Of a stretch of 64,000 nt of DNA, positions 1 through 9,400 are shown piece by piece. Position 1 is the first letter of the stretch; every line of letters begins with the position of its first letter. Origin of the DNA: Beta vulgaris subsp. vulgaris (taxonomy: Eukaryota; Streptophyta; Magnoliopsida; Caryophyllales; Amaranthaceae); the NCBI RefSeq assembly GCF_026745355.1, contig NC_079204.1:52094209-52158208 (forward strand). The letters are read 5' to 3'. The position numbers were made by a program, and so were the translations under genes. The notes beneath the pieces are model-generated. The model was not told the DNA's origin, did not search any database, and worked only from the letters and a program-made list of their open reading frames with translations.

Positions 1-187
1 AAATCCGTAGCTAAATTTAGCTACGGATTTTCATTTCCGTCCCTAAATTTAGGGACGGAAATTACAAATCCGTCCCTAAAATGAAATTAAAAAAAATGTT
101 GTGGTGACTTTACTCTTAATCACCAATTTCTAGCGACGGATTTAACTGTTATCCGTCCCTACTTGTAATCGAACTGGATGCGCTCTT

Positions 188-250
188 CTCCGGAATCGAA
201 CTCGTAACCTCAAAGTCATAAGCTAAAGGTCCAACCAATTACTCTGCATA
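188..250 (-). other. tRNA-like relic inside the CACTA end
   Basis: Read on the minus strand, this stretch has a D-arm-like piece (AGTAATTGGTTGGA), an anticodon-stem-like piece and a box-B-like GAGTTCGATTCC. No good acceptor stem closes it, so I call it a tRNA-derived remnant and not a gene. It is the only part of the CACTA end that is not built of the GACGG units. Confidence 0.35.
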
Positions 251-526
251 CGAACTTGTTAATATGTATCGGTAAAATCTGTTTTATGTACTGGAAGAAT
301 TAGCGACGGATTCTAAAATCCGTAGCTAAATTAGGGACGGATTTGACAATCTGTCGCTAATTCAGGGACGGATTTCAAAATCCGTCGCTAAATTTAGGGA
401 GGATTCCAGAATCCGTCGCTAATTTTTCAAAATCAAATTGTTTTGTGAAAGTTCGTAGAAAGTCCCTAAAATTGCTAAAGTTAGTGACGGAAATGAAAAA
501 CCGTAGCTAATTTAGCTACGGAAATG

Positions 527-741
527 AAAATCCGTCCCTAAATTAGGGACGGATTGTTGGATCCGTTTCTAATTAGGGACGGATACATAAAGCCGTCCCT
601 AACTAGCGACGGATCCTAAAATCCGTCCCTAAATTTTAGGGACGGATTTTAGGATCCGTCGCTAGTTAGGGACGGCTTTATGTATCCGTCCCTAATTAGA
701 AACGGATCCTACAATCCGTCCCTAATTTAGGGACGGATTTT
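527..741. repeat. Near-perfect inverted repeat, arms about 107 bp
   Basis: The left arm 527-633 and the right arm 635-741 are reverse complements with about one mismatch, around a one-base centre at 634. Both arms consist of the CACTA subterminal units. The transcript would be a long hairpin. The near identity of the arms points to a recent duplication and inversion or to ongoing correction. Confidence 0.85.
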
Positions 742-788
742 AATCTGTCCCTAACTTTCCGTTGCTATACGAGCTTTTTTTTGTAGTG

Positions 789-1920
789 AAGCTTGAAAGA
801 ATGTTTGGCTTTCAACATGGAGAGCCGAACTAGCTAGACCATAAGTACCCCCTCCATTAGCAACAAACTGCAAGGAGGAAGATGGTAGGTGCAGGGACCA
901 AGCACAACCCATAACTCTCATTTCTTTCTTCCAAACTACATCGAAAATTATATATTGCGGGCGGCTGGACTGAGTTGCCCCCAAATGTATCCCGAGAAAA
1001 CCTGGTGGAGATTGCATATCTTGTTCCGGTGGATGAAGAAAACGGAGATTATTAAAACAAGGTAAGGTGGCAAGTTGAGAGTCAACCTTAGCGAGATCCT
1101 GAATTTGTTGTACCACTCGGACAACATCAGGGCCAATATTTCGAAAGACGCGCTCATTTCTATGCAACCATATGCTCCAAAGAGTCCAAATGAAACTCTT
1201 AAGTTTTGATCCTTGGGATCCATCCTCGCTATGAAGAAGAAGGATATGTGTAGCAACCCAATCAGAGCAGGTTATTGGGCTACCATGTGAGTTCTGAAAA
1301 TGAAAAGTAACTTGTTGCCAAGTGATTTGAGCTATAGGAAAATCTTAAAAAGATGTTATAGAGTTTCAAGTTCCTGGTTGCAAATATCACAAGAAGGGTT
1401 GATTGGCACCCTTCGTTTAACCAACTATTCTGTTGTAGGCAGCCTATCCAGTAAAATGCACCAGATAAAAAATTTCCATTTTGGGAGGATTGGGAGGTGC
1501 CATAAAATCTTAAAAACCTTGATATTCTCCTCTCTTAGAGAACGAGGGGGTGTGGGACTACTGTTGTAGCAAACAAGCATAAGTTGTTTTTGAAGTAAAG
1601 TCACCAGATGGATGATGAGCCCAGACCATGAAATTCCCATTAGATTGAGCAAGGAGTTCCATCGATAGAATATCTTGGGAATCCTTGAATGAGAAAAAAG
1701 TCCTAACCAAAGTTGTTTTCCACACCTGGTTGTCCACATCAATGAAATCATTAACCCGAGACTGAGCTATCTTGCGTAGAGAAACTGAGCTCTTTGCAAT
1801 AAGGACTCTTCCATGTAGCCAGGCAGAAGAAAAGGTTTTCAGTGAAAACCCATTACCAAGTTTCGAAGAGCAGCTTTGAAACAATTGACATTCTGTCAAT
1901 TGCAAACCTTTAAAGCCCTA
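789..1920 (-). pseudogene. LINE (non-LTR retrotransposon) 3' coding remnant
   Basis: Reading from 1905 downwards, the translation first matches the region after the reverse transcriptase in plant LINEs (WKTTLVRTFF, then a FMVWAHHPSGDFTSKTTYA-like stretch). After frameshifts it shows the zinc-finger-like segment (LPKWKFFIWCILLDRLPT), a WLHRNERVFRN-type segment and the start of the RNase H-like domain up to 790. The reading frame is broken at least twice. The element lacks its endonuclease and reverse transcriptase, and its 3' end is cut off by the CACTA element at 788. Confidence 0.75.
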
Positions 1921-2408
1921 AGATCGATGGGCGCCTATCTTGTGAACAATTTACCAACTAAACAATTATATTCTAGTATTGAGTAATTACTTGAGCAAGA
2001 CTTGAGAGTTACTTCCAATCACCTTTATTTATCTTCCTTACAAATGTCCAAAAGAACGAGAGCTAACTATCGACGTTTTGGGTTATCCGGACATATATTT
2101 CGTGAAATTGAGTACATAATTACTTGAGAGTTATTTTCAATCAACTTTAACTTAATCTCGTTTAATCTCCTTATTCAATCAACTTTCAACTCTTCTTACT
2201 GTTTAGTAGTTATTTGAAACTTAATTCCAATCACCTTTCATCTCTGATCTCCTAACCCTCCCCATGTTGAGTAACTTACTTCTTTGCCTCCGTTCTATTG
2301 CCAAACAATTGCTTGTATTCTACTTTCTCCTGTAGTTATTCTTTTTTTTTTTACAACGACATATAGTAATTCTTGATGCACATAATTCATTTTACATAAA
2401 TTCTTTTA
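1921..2408. other. Gene-free AT-rich stretch
   Basis: No coding potential, RNA gene or clear repeat is seen. Short phrases such as GAGTTACTTCCAATCACCTTT recur in degraded form between about 1980 and 2250, suggesting an old, decayed repeat. Confidence 0.5.
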
Positions 2409-2743
2409 CTCCCTCCGTCCCAAAATATAGTTCTTATTTTCATTTTGGGTGTCCCAAAATATAGTTTCCATTTACATATTCAGTTCAATATCGTAATTTG
2501 TCTAGAAAAACCGTCCCCATCATTTATTTGCTCCTTGAATTTTGTTTTTTCCTTTGTTTATTCAACCAAAATGTTACCGTTAATGCTCTTTCACCAATTA
2601 TTCTCCATTCTCTCTCCTAAAATCATCTTTTCCCATATAACATTTATTTAAATAAACAAAAAATCTTTACTATCTCTTTTAAATTCTATTTACATAAAAT
2701 ACCGTGAGAAAAGAAAAATGAAAACTATATTTTGAAACTGGAG
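2409..2743. mobile_element. Stowaway-type MITE
   Basis: It begins CTCCCTCCGTCCCAAAATAT after TA (2407-2408). It ends with a decayed complement (ATATTTTGAAACTGGAG) before TA (2744-2745). TA target duplications and the CTCCCTCCGT terminus are typical of Tc1/mariner-derived Stowaway elements. It encodes nothing. Confidence 0.75.
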
Positions 2744-2746
2744 TAT

Positions 2747-3444
2747 TGTCTTTTATTGAGCTAAATTATCATTTTAACCTCAATGAACAGAAAAGTTTAT
2801 GGAGGTCTAAGTTTCATGCATTTGAGAAATTTAACCCTAAAAAATTAAAAGTTATATTTAGCTCACGTGTTTCGATTACCTCAAAAACGCACTATATGAT
2901 TAATTGATTATTGAAATCAACTAGATAGTTCATCCTTAATGCATCTTTTCTTTCTTTTGATAATTTTACCTCATGATAATTCTGCTCTATCTAAAAAAAT
3001 ATGCATTATATTATTGGTTTTTATCCTTCTTCAGAGTAAAAATTTTGTAATACAAATATTAAACATATTTAAAGTGGAAATAGAAATAATCAATAGACAC
3101 TCCAAGAAAATAATATAACTATATATAATACAATCTTTGATAAATTCAAAGGCTCAAAAGTCACTCAACTCATTCTCATTCAAAAACTGCAAATGGCTTA
3201 TACAAATACAAACCAAACTGCTAATCTTTCTTATGGAATTCATCATTGTATTATATTATACCATCATAATCATAATAATTTATAAAACTAAGTTAGATAT
3301 ATATTAGTACAATCTTAACCATTTTTAAAAAGGGGTTGTTCCTTAATCCTTATTTTCTGATTTCTTAGTAATTAACTAACCTCAAATTTATTACAATATT
3401 CTACAAAAACAACTAAACAGCCATAAAAGAAAAACCTGCAAAAC
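2747..3444. other. Gene-free AT-rich intergenic stretch
   Basis: Strongly AT-rich, with no open frame worth reporting. It adjoins the 3' end of the small minus-strand gene at 3445 and probably contains that gene's 3' untranslated region and terminator, which I cannot place. Confidence 0.4.
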
Positions 3445-3699
3445 TCAGTTTTTCTTTGTAACAGGCGTAATTGACCGTTGAGATGAATCCACAGATGAAT
3501 AAAGAGAAAATTTGGCAAGTTTATTCTTGTTGATGATCAATTTAGTATCTTTGTTGTTGGGCAATTCATCTGAACCGTTGATTTGATGGTTTGAGTTGAT
3601 CAAGACCGCAGCTTTTGGAGGTGAATCAACAACAACGTTAGGCTCAAAAGTTGGCACAAAGAAATCAGTTGGAAAGAATTTGTATTGAAGTCCAGCCAT
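3445..3699 (-). CDS. Small uncharacterised plant protein, paralogue of the gene at 7172-7498
   Basis: An 84-residue protein starting MAGLQYKFFPTDFFVP from an ATG whose complement is CAT at 3697-3699, ending in TGA at 3445. I do not recognise a named function. The N-terminal block (Met-Ala-Gly, aromatic residues, FFPTDFF, Pro) is shared with the second gene of this window; the rest is polar and ends basic (TPVTKKN). There is no signal peptide or convincing membrane segment. Both genes lie on the same strand with a TATA-like box upstream, and both keep the same start, which argues for real genes and not chance frames. I recall similar N-termini in unannotated short proteins of other dicots, but cannot check this here. 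Intronless. Confidence 0.65.
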   Translation of the reverse strand: MAGLQYKFFPTDFFVPTFEPNVVVDSPPKAAVLINSNHQINGSDELPNNKDTKLIINKNKLAKFSLYSSVDSSQRSITPVTKKN

Positions 3700-3850
3700 T
3701 AAAATAAATTTGAAGGATTTATGAGATGAGTTTTTTTTTGTGTATGTGTTTTAATGGCTGAGAAATATGAAGAAGTGAAACACCCTAAAATGATGGAAAA
3801 GAAAGTTTTGCAAATTGCACTTAACTAGGATAGTTGGTGGTTTTTGACAC

Positions 3851-3860
3851 AAATTTATAG
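3851..3860 (-). promoter_or_regulatory. TATA-like box for the small gene at 3445-3699
   Basis: The minus strand reads CTATAAATTT here, about 155 bases upstream of the ATG at 3699. That is a plausible distance for a TATA box with a 5' leader of about 120 bases. Confidence 0.4.
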
Positions 3861-4600
3861 GAGGAGAAAAAGGTTAGAATCCCATAAAATATGGAGGTTT
3901 AGTATGACTTGTGGAAGGGGGGTTGGAAGGTTGACTAGCCAATAGGGATGATTGAGTAACGAGGTTCACTCGTTAATAGTTAAAGAAATATAATGAATAT
4001 ATGGACGTTTTTGTTAATAATTATGTTTATTATATGATACCATATTTATAAACTAAGAGTATATAAGTTGGCTTTATAAGATACTCACTATTTTGATATT
4101 GATGCTAAGACATGTGGTCTCCTATGCTGATTAATTTTGTATCATAAAATGGTCACTTTTTGTATAACGGGTCACTTTCTACCTTAGATAGTCGAGGTCA
4201 TGTATAATGTATATTATAAATGATCTCTTTAAAACAATATATTACCTCCTTTTACCTACAAATTATATCCTATACACGTTAGTAGAAATGTAGGATGAGC
4301 ATTATGTGCGGAAACCAATGCGCAGGTAGAATTGGTGTTACTCCAACACCTTCATTTACATCAAAACGAGGTGTCGTATCGTGTCGTGTCCAAAACGACA
4401 CTTTAATTACTTGGATACTTCATTTTAGACTAAAAACTTGACTTTTTTTCTACAAAATAGCCGAGTCGGACACTTTGACACTCGTATCCGAGTAGACACT
4501 CAATCTTTATCTGAGTAACATAGGGTATAATACATGCATGAAAACACGTGCATCAGTAAAGAGGAACAAACAAATAAAGAACATCAAGTATATTCGAATG
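3861..4600. other. Gene-free intergenic stretch
   Basis: AT-rich with no open frame or RNA gene. Around 4360-4500 there is a less AT-rich patch (CGAGGTGTCGTATCGTGTCG) of the kind often found in decayed transposons, but I cannot assign it. Confidence 0.4.
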
Positions 4601-4611
4601 AGCATGGTATT

Positions 4612-5010
4612 GTAATGAACATACGACGTTGTTAATTGAACATTTGTGAGTTATGAACTAACACTTCGAGTTTTTGCATAAGTTAAATGTTTATTAAAAC
4701 TTTAAATTCAAGATTTAAATTTTAAAATTCAATTATCAATATATGCCTACTTTATTGTTAGATGAACATGTGATATTATTAACTAAACATTTGTGAGTAT
4801 TGTTTATTTTTAAAATTCAAACATCATATTAATGTACATATACTTGTTGTTGGATGAATAAATGATGTTGTTAACTTAACACTTGTGAGTTATCAATGAA
4901 CATTTAAAATAGTTATTTTTCAAATTCAAATATTAAGATACATCTACTTATTGTTAGTTGAACATGCACAATTGTTAATTGCATTTTTGCTAGCTATAAA
5001 TGAATGTTTG
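4612..5010. repeat. Decayed tandem repeats of about 100 bp
   Basis: A phrase like TTGTTAATTGAACATTTGTGAG recurs in diverged form near 4632, 4775, 4868 and 4973. Each follows a second phrase like TTGTTAGATGAACATG (near 4755, 4849 and 4952). The spacing varies from about 93 to 143 bases. It is non-coding. Confidence 0.5.
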
Positions 5011-5120
5011 CAAATTCTTCAAAATTTAAAATGTGTATTTCTAAAATTCAAAAATTGGAATGAAGATTTTGAAAAAACTTAAAAGAAAATTACAATTAGG
5101 TCTAACTATTAAAATTAATA

Positions 5121-5320
5121 TTTCCTTCGCTCTAAAATAAATAAAACACTTACTATTTTAGCCGTTTCAAAATAAATGAAACATTACCTTATTTGGTATT
5201 TTCTTCTCTCTATATCTCTCCTCATCATTTGAGTCCATCTTTTTCATTCTTTATATCTTTCCCCTCTTTTAAATTCCCGTGTCAAGACCCCATGTTTCAT
5301 GTAAAACATAACAGAGGAAG
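5121..5320. mobile_element. Decayed Stowaway-like MITE
   Basis: Flanked by TA at 5119-5120 and 5321-5322. The left end (TTTCCTTCGCTCTAAAATAA) and right end (ACATAACAGAGGAAG) are degraded complements. The interior (AATAAAACACTTACTATTTTAG) resembles the element at 63003-63260, so the two probably belong to one family. Confidence 0.5.
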
Positions 5321-5370
5321 TATATGTTCTTTTATTTGACTTAATGTCCATTCTATTGTTACAAATTTTA

Positions 5371-6029
5371 GGGTTTTTCACCATATAACGTTGACAAATT
5401 GAAATATTCACCATATACCCTCAATGTTTCAGATATTCACCATATACCCCTGAGTTTTCAAAATTGCGCACCATCTACCTTTTTGCTAATGTATGTTAAC
5501 TCGTTGTGTCATTATTTACAATTTTGCCACTATTAATCATAAACCCTAACCCCTAACTCCTAATCCTAACCACCAAAACCACCACCGCAGGTCACACCTC
5601 CCATTAACTGCAGCTGCAACCCCTACCTCCTCCCTCCCATTCGATTTCCTGTCGTAGTGTCCCAAGCAACTTCTAGTGGACAATGATATGGTGGTTGGCC
5701 ATTGCAAAGGGGTTGTGGAAATTGAAAGGGGGGGAGGCACAGGTTGCGGGGGTGGCCGGTGGGGGTCTGCGTGGTGGTGGGTGGGTGGTCTGTGTAGGGG
5801 GCTGCGGGGATGGAGGGAAGGGTGGTGGGGCCTACAGGGTGAGGGAGGTGGTGGTTAGGGATTAATAATGGCAAAGATGTAAATAACGCAAAATGCGAAT
5901 TGATGTCCGTTAGAAAAAAGGCATTTGGTGCACAATTTTAAAAACTCAGGGGTATATAGTGAGTATGTGAAATATTGAGGGTATACATGATTTTTTCGAT
6001 TTGTCAGGAGCATATGGTGAAAAAAACCC
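5371..6029. mobile_element. Non-autonomous TIR transposon, hAT-like, with 8-bp target duplication
   Basis: The element of 659 bp is flanked by AAATTTTA at 5363-5370 and 6030-6037. Its ends are inverted repeats of about 110 bp: GGGTTTTTCACCATAT on the left and the complement of ATGGTGAAAAAAACCC on the right. Subrepeats of CACCATATACCC occur inside each arm. The centre (about 5538-5860) is C-rich then strongly G-rich, in contrast to the AT-rich surroundings. Open frames in the centre are low-complexity and I do not call them genes. The 8-bp duplication suggests hAT, but the termini do not match one particular family I know. Confidence 0.7.
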
Positions 6030-6037
6030 AAATTTTA

Positions 6038-7171
6038 TAATACACCTGGGTGTACCGTGAACATGGTACAACCAAAATTATGTTTTTGCTCATTGCTCAT
6101 TTAAAATAATCAAAATGAGCAAAATATACTAAAAAAAAAGAGTTCCAAATAAACAAATATTAATTCTAATGTACCATACATATGGTACATCCTGATATAT
6201 GATAAATTAACTCCATCCTACAACCGTGTCTATATCCTAACCCTAAGAATTGCATGTTACCATATGACGGTATGAGATTTTTGCAAACAATGAATTAGTC
6301 GTTAATGATTCTTTTATTGGAAAAAAAGAATCAACTGTAATAACCGAATATCCTTTCTTGGTTGTTGCTAAAATTTCGCCTAGCTCGTGCATATGATGAG
6401 GAGGCGATTCACTTGTCAAACGGTGTCCTTTGAAAATTAAAAGGCAAGTTTTCTCAGAATAAAGTCTGCTTATCATCAATCGTTATTTCTTGACCATTGA
6501 TTTCTCCACCTTCCCGTGGTGTATAACATCACCACATGGCGCATGCTTCTACCCGATTTTCTTAATCGTGATTTTTTTGCTTTTTCCATTATTATAACCC
6601 ATAATTACAAACAAGTGGTTCCAAATACTCTTCCTTTTTAGGTGGTTGGTGATTTGGTGAAGTAGTATCACCACTCTAATTGCTCAAAGCCTCAAACCTA
6701 ACAAATATGCAAAAAAAGTAGCTCATGTCATGTGCCTAGAAACATATTTAAACTATAAAATATAATGTGCAAATATTTAAGTTTTCATATCTTAATTAAC
6801 CAATATATAATCCATAATGTATAGAATAATAAAGAATTTACTATTATGTTGAAACAAAAATAAATTATTAATTGTGATGCCTATAACAATAAAAATAAAA
6901 TTTGGGGTATCCATTAACAAGAATATGATTGATAAAAGACTAAAAAAACACATCCAAGTCCAAACTAAACTTCTTTTATGTCAATATATTGAGTTATTGC
7001 ATATTTACATGACAATGGCGGATGCATATTGATGGGAGTGGGGTCACTTGGAAAAAAATAATATGGAGAAAAATTCTATTGTTATAAATGTAGATAGAAG
7101 TGTTGGTTAGTAATAGAAGAGATCCCACTAGACACTAAAAAAAGAATTCCGACCTACATTAATTAACATTA
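6038..7171. other. Gene-free AT-rich intergenic stretch
   Basis: An open frame at 6243-6479 (minus, 78 residues) has no recognisable domain and looks like chance. A palindromic GTACCATACATATGGTAC lies near 6172-6190. Otherwise nothing is seen. The right part probably includes the 3' untranslated region of the gene ending at 7172. Confidence 0.4.
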
Positions 7172-7498
7172 CTATATCGGATACTTGTGATTATTGACCT
7201 CGTTGCATATTATTTCTAGATCTGCCTCTACTACTTGGCATGCATGCTTGTGAATAGGCAGAATCTCTCTTGATTTTGCACTACTCTTGATGATCATACT
7301 CTTACTCTTCCTCTTCACCATCAGTTGATGACCATGATCATGATGATCATCATTATGATCAGACGGTGAGATCTTGACTTGGTTTTTTGGTGTAGGAATA
7401 AGGTTGACATCAGGATGATCACTTGTAGTTGTAGCAGAGTACAGGGGAGGGATGAAGTAATCAGTGGGGAAGAAGTAATATAAACCAGGGCCAGCCAT
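7172..7498 (-). CDS. Small uncharacterised plant protein, paralogue of the gene at 3445-3699
   Basis: The 108-residue product begins MAGPGLYYFFPTDYFIPP; the ATG is the complement of CAT at 7496-7498. A TTG just upstream keeps the frame open, but ATG is the sensible plant start. The first ~18 residues align with the other small gene (same MAG, aromatic pair, FFPTD[FY]F, Pro). The middle is rich in His and Asp (DHNDDHHDHGH), followed by a basic run (KRKSKS). A central KSSAK-like segment may correspond to KLAKFS of the paralogue. The last ~30 residues contain two Cys. No membrane segment is seen. Function unknown; the His/Asp-rich run could bind metal, which is speculation. Confidence 0.65.
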   Translation of the reverse strand: MAGPGLYYFFPTDYFIPPLYSATTTSDHPDVNLIPTPKNQVKISPSDHNDDHHDHGHQLMVKRKSKSMIIKSSAKSREILPIHKHACQVVEADLEIICNEVNNHKYPI

Positions 7499-7589
7499 CA
7501 ATGTACAACAAATTTTTTACTGTAATTAAATCTGAATAATGTGTATTTTAATATGTGATATAATGTACGTAAAAATTTCTGAAGAGATT

Positions 7590-7600
7590 TACATATATAA
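7590..7600 (-). promoter_or_regulatory. TATA-like box for the gene at 7172-7498
   Basis: The minus strand reads TTATATATGT, about 95 bases upstream of the ATG at 7498. This mirrors the arrangement at the paralogue. Confidence 0.35.
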
Positions 7601-7954
7601 GTGTAAAACTTTCACATATGAAATATATATATACAAGCTAATCCTGAAATTACTAGGAAACACTAAGTCTAATCTAATTAGGAAATATAAAATATATCAA
7701 TAAGATTTCCTAATGTATGTAGGAAATCACAATAATAAGCGTTACATGAAGAAAACTGGCCTTGGTCTCCAAGACAATTAAAGTTGGACTATCTAGAAAA
7801 CGTTGAAAATGGTAATTTCTTGCAGGACAGGAAATGTCTTGTGTACTAATCAATGTAATGAAATTGTAGATAGATATTCCCAACTACACATAATGAAAAT
7901 CTTAGTTCATATGAAAAGGTACATCAAATTTCAGTCCTAGCATTATTGTATTAC

Positions 7955-8456
7955 AAGAATTTTTTTGCACGCGATGCGTGCTTGAATTTATTTTTCTGAA
8001 ACATATACTCGATTTTTTTCGGCATAAGAGTCAAAATTTGAACATTAGACATACGAAATATAATTGTTTTTAGTTGTAAAATTTGATTGGTTTAGTTTCT
8101 GTCACTTAAGTCTCTTACCATTTTTTTTTTGTTTTTTTACTTTTCAAAGTTAAATTCTATGAACAAAATAGAAATTTTATTGAATTTATTTATGATTTCT
8201 AATATTATAATTTTTTAGTTGATTTTTGAATTAAGTACAATACTTCATAAATTGTAAAGAAAGTGGACACTTTGATTTCAAGTCAATTTTGCAAGTGGTA
8301 CTTTGTGAGTGATTGTTATAATTATATTTTTGGAATTTTTGTTTGAAGCCCCATTTTTGATTTGTAAGTGAATTTGTAATTTAGAATGGGAAGGGGGTAA
8401 CATAGTCTCTTCATTTGGGAACACCATAGCTCCCCCCTTCTCTTATATAATAGAGA
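7955..8456 (-). mobile_element. Small non-autonomous Helitron
   Basis: On the minus strand it starts with TCTCTATTATATAAGAGAA after an A, a common 5' end of plant Helitrons. It ends near 7955 with a hairpin (GCACGC, ATC, GCGTGC) followed nine bases later by CTTG and a T. The canonical 3' end is CTRR, so CTTG would be a one-base departure. No Rep/helicase is encoded. The outer ~200 bases on the 5' side are repeated at 14650-14913. Confidence 0.5.
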
Positions 8457-8763
8457 TATGATGTACTTTAATTCTTGAATGTTAGTGTACATAAACCTTT
8501 TTACCTTGATAATTAATCGCTATTATATAATAAAAAAAAATAGGTCCAAATATATGTAAATTTTTTATTATATATAGGAAACACTATAAAAAAGTAAATA
8601 ATTTTTTTCCTTGTCTAACTTCTAAATTCTGATTTCACTACAAATGCAACTCTATTTTTTATCATGGCCCACATTAATTGTGAATGGTTCTTGAGAATAG
8701 TGATTTGTAAGTAAATTTTTGTAAATGTTTTTGTATGTATTGACGTTCTAGGTTATTAGTTTT
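8457..8763. other. Gene-free AT-rich stretch next to the copia insertion
   Basis: No gene is seen. The phrase GTGATTTGTAAGTAAATTTTTG near the right end recurs in the Helitron-like sequence after the copia element, so the copia element probably landed in or beside an older Helitron-derived repeat. Confidence 0.4.
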
Positions 8764-8768
8764 AGTTT

Positions 8769-9373
8769 TGTTGGAGTTAAGGCTTGGAAAAGCCTTGGCT
8801 CATTTTCTTGTTTGTCCCACATTGCTTGTGGGAGGGAATTTCTTCATGTTTATATACTTCCTCCCTCCTTCCATCTATTGAGTTGTGACTAGAGATGCTT
8901 TTGTGGTTGGATGATTGTTTGGTTTGGGCTTGCTATCACACGCGCGCGCCCGCCGACGGGCCATGGGCTTGGCCTTGGGGAATAAACTTAACTTATACTG
9001 CTGTGAAATTCTGTAACGTTTTACCGTTACATATTCATGGCAATCCCTAATTATCCGCCCATTATTTCTGTCTTGATTGTTGCCGTTTTTGGCTTGATTT
9101 TTCCCTATAAAATCAGTGCCATTCTGTTCAGTCAAGACACACACAAAACAAACACTCTTCTCTCTCTTTCTCTATCCTGGGTTTTCGTGCTATTCTCTAA
9201 AGCTCAGTTTGCTAGTGGTGGCATTCTTACTGCTGTTAACCTTGGGGAGCATTCCGGCCAAGATCGATAACCACCATTGTCGGGCCGTAATTGCTTTCAA
9301 GTCAGTGATCTCCTATCACGGCACAGCCTTGAAAGTCATCTTTTTCTGCCTTTGTGAAACTCTTATTCGAACA
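8769..9373 (+). repeat. Left LTR of the copia element
   Basis: It runs from TGTTGGAGTTAAGG to TTCGAACA (605 bp). It contains a GC-rich low-complexity patch (CACGCGCGCGCCCG) near 8939 and a TATA-like CCCTATAAAATC near 9103. The right LTR is 53 bp longer; the difference lies mainly in the GC-rich patch, the GGGCCTT repeats and a CT-rich tract. Confidence 0.95.
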
Positions 9374-9400
9374 ATTTGAAAGCAATTAATAATATTTGCA

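Larger units (their letters stand above)
1..788. mobile_element. Right end of a CACTA (En/Spm-type) DNA transposon
   Basis: The block is built of many direct and inverted copies of a short unit resembling TTAGGGACGGATTT and its complement, the usual look of CACTA subterminal repeats. It ends at 775-788 in TTTTTTTTGTAGTG, the complement of CACTACAAAAAAAA, which is the family's terminal inverted repeat. The left end lies outside the window or the element is internally deleted; no transposase is seen. Immediately to the right is coding sequence of a LINE, so the transposon appears to have landed inside an older LINE. A 3-bp target duplication would be AAG at 789-791, but the other flank is not available for comparison. 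Confidence 0.8.

Noticed and set aside
5546..5874. Open frames on both strands in the C- and G-rich core of the TIR element
   Set aside because: Low-complexity translations (Gly/Trp/Val or Pro/Thr runs) that follow from composition; no domain and no conserved start.
6243..6479. 78-codon minus-strand frame
   Set aside because: No homology recognised, no promoter-like sequence, within an AT-rich region where such frames occur by chance.
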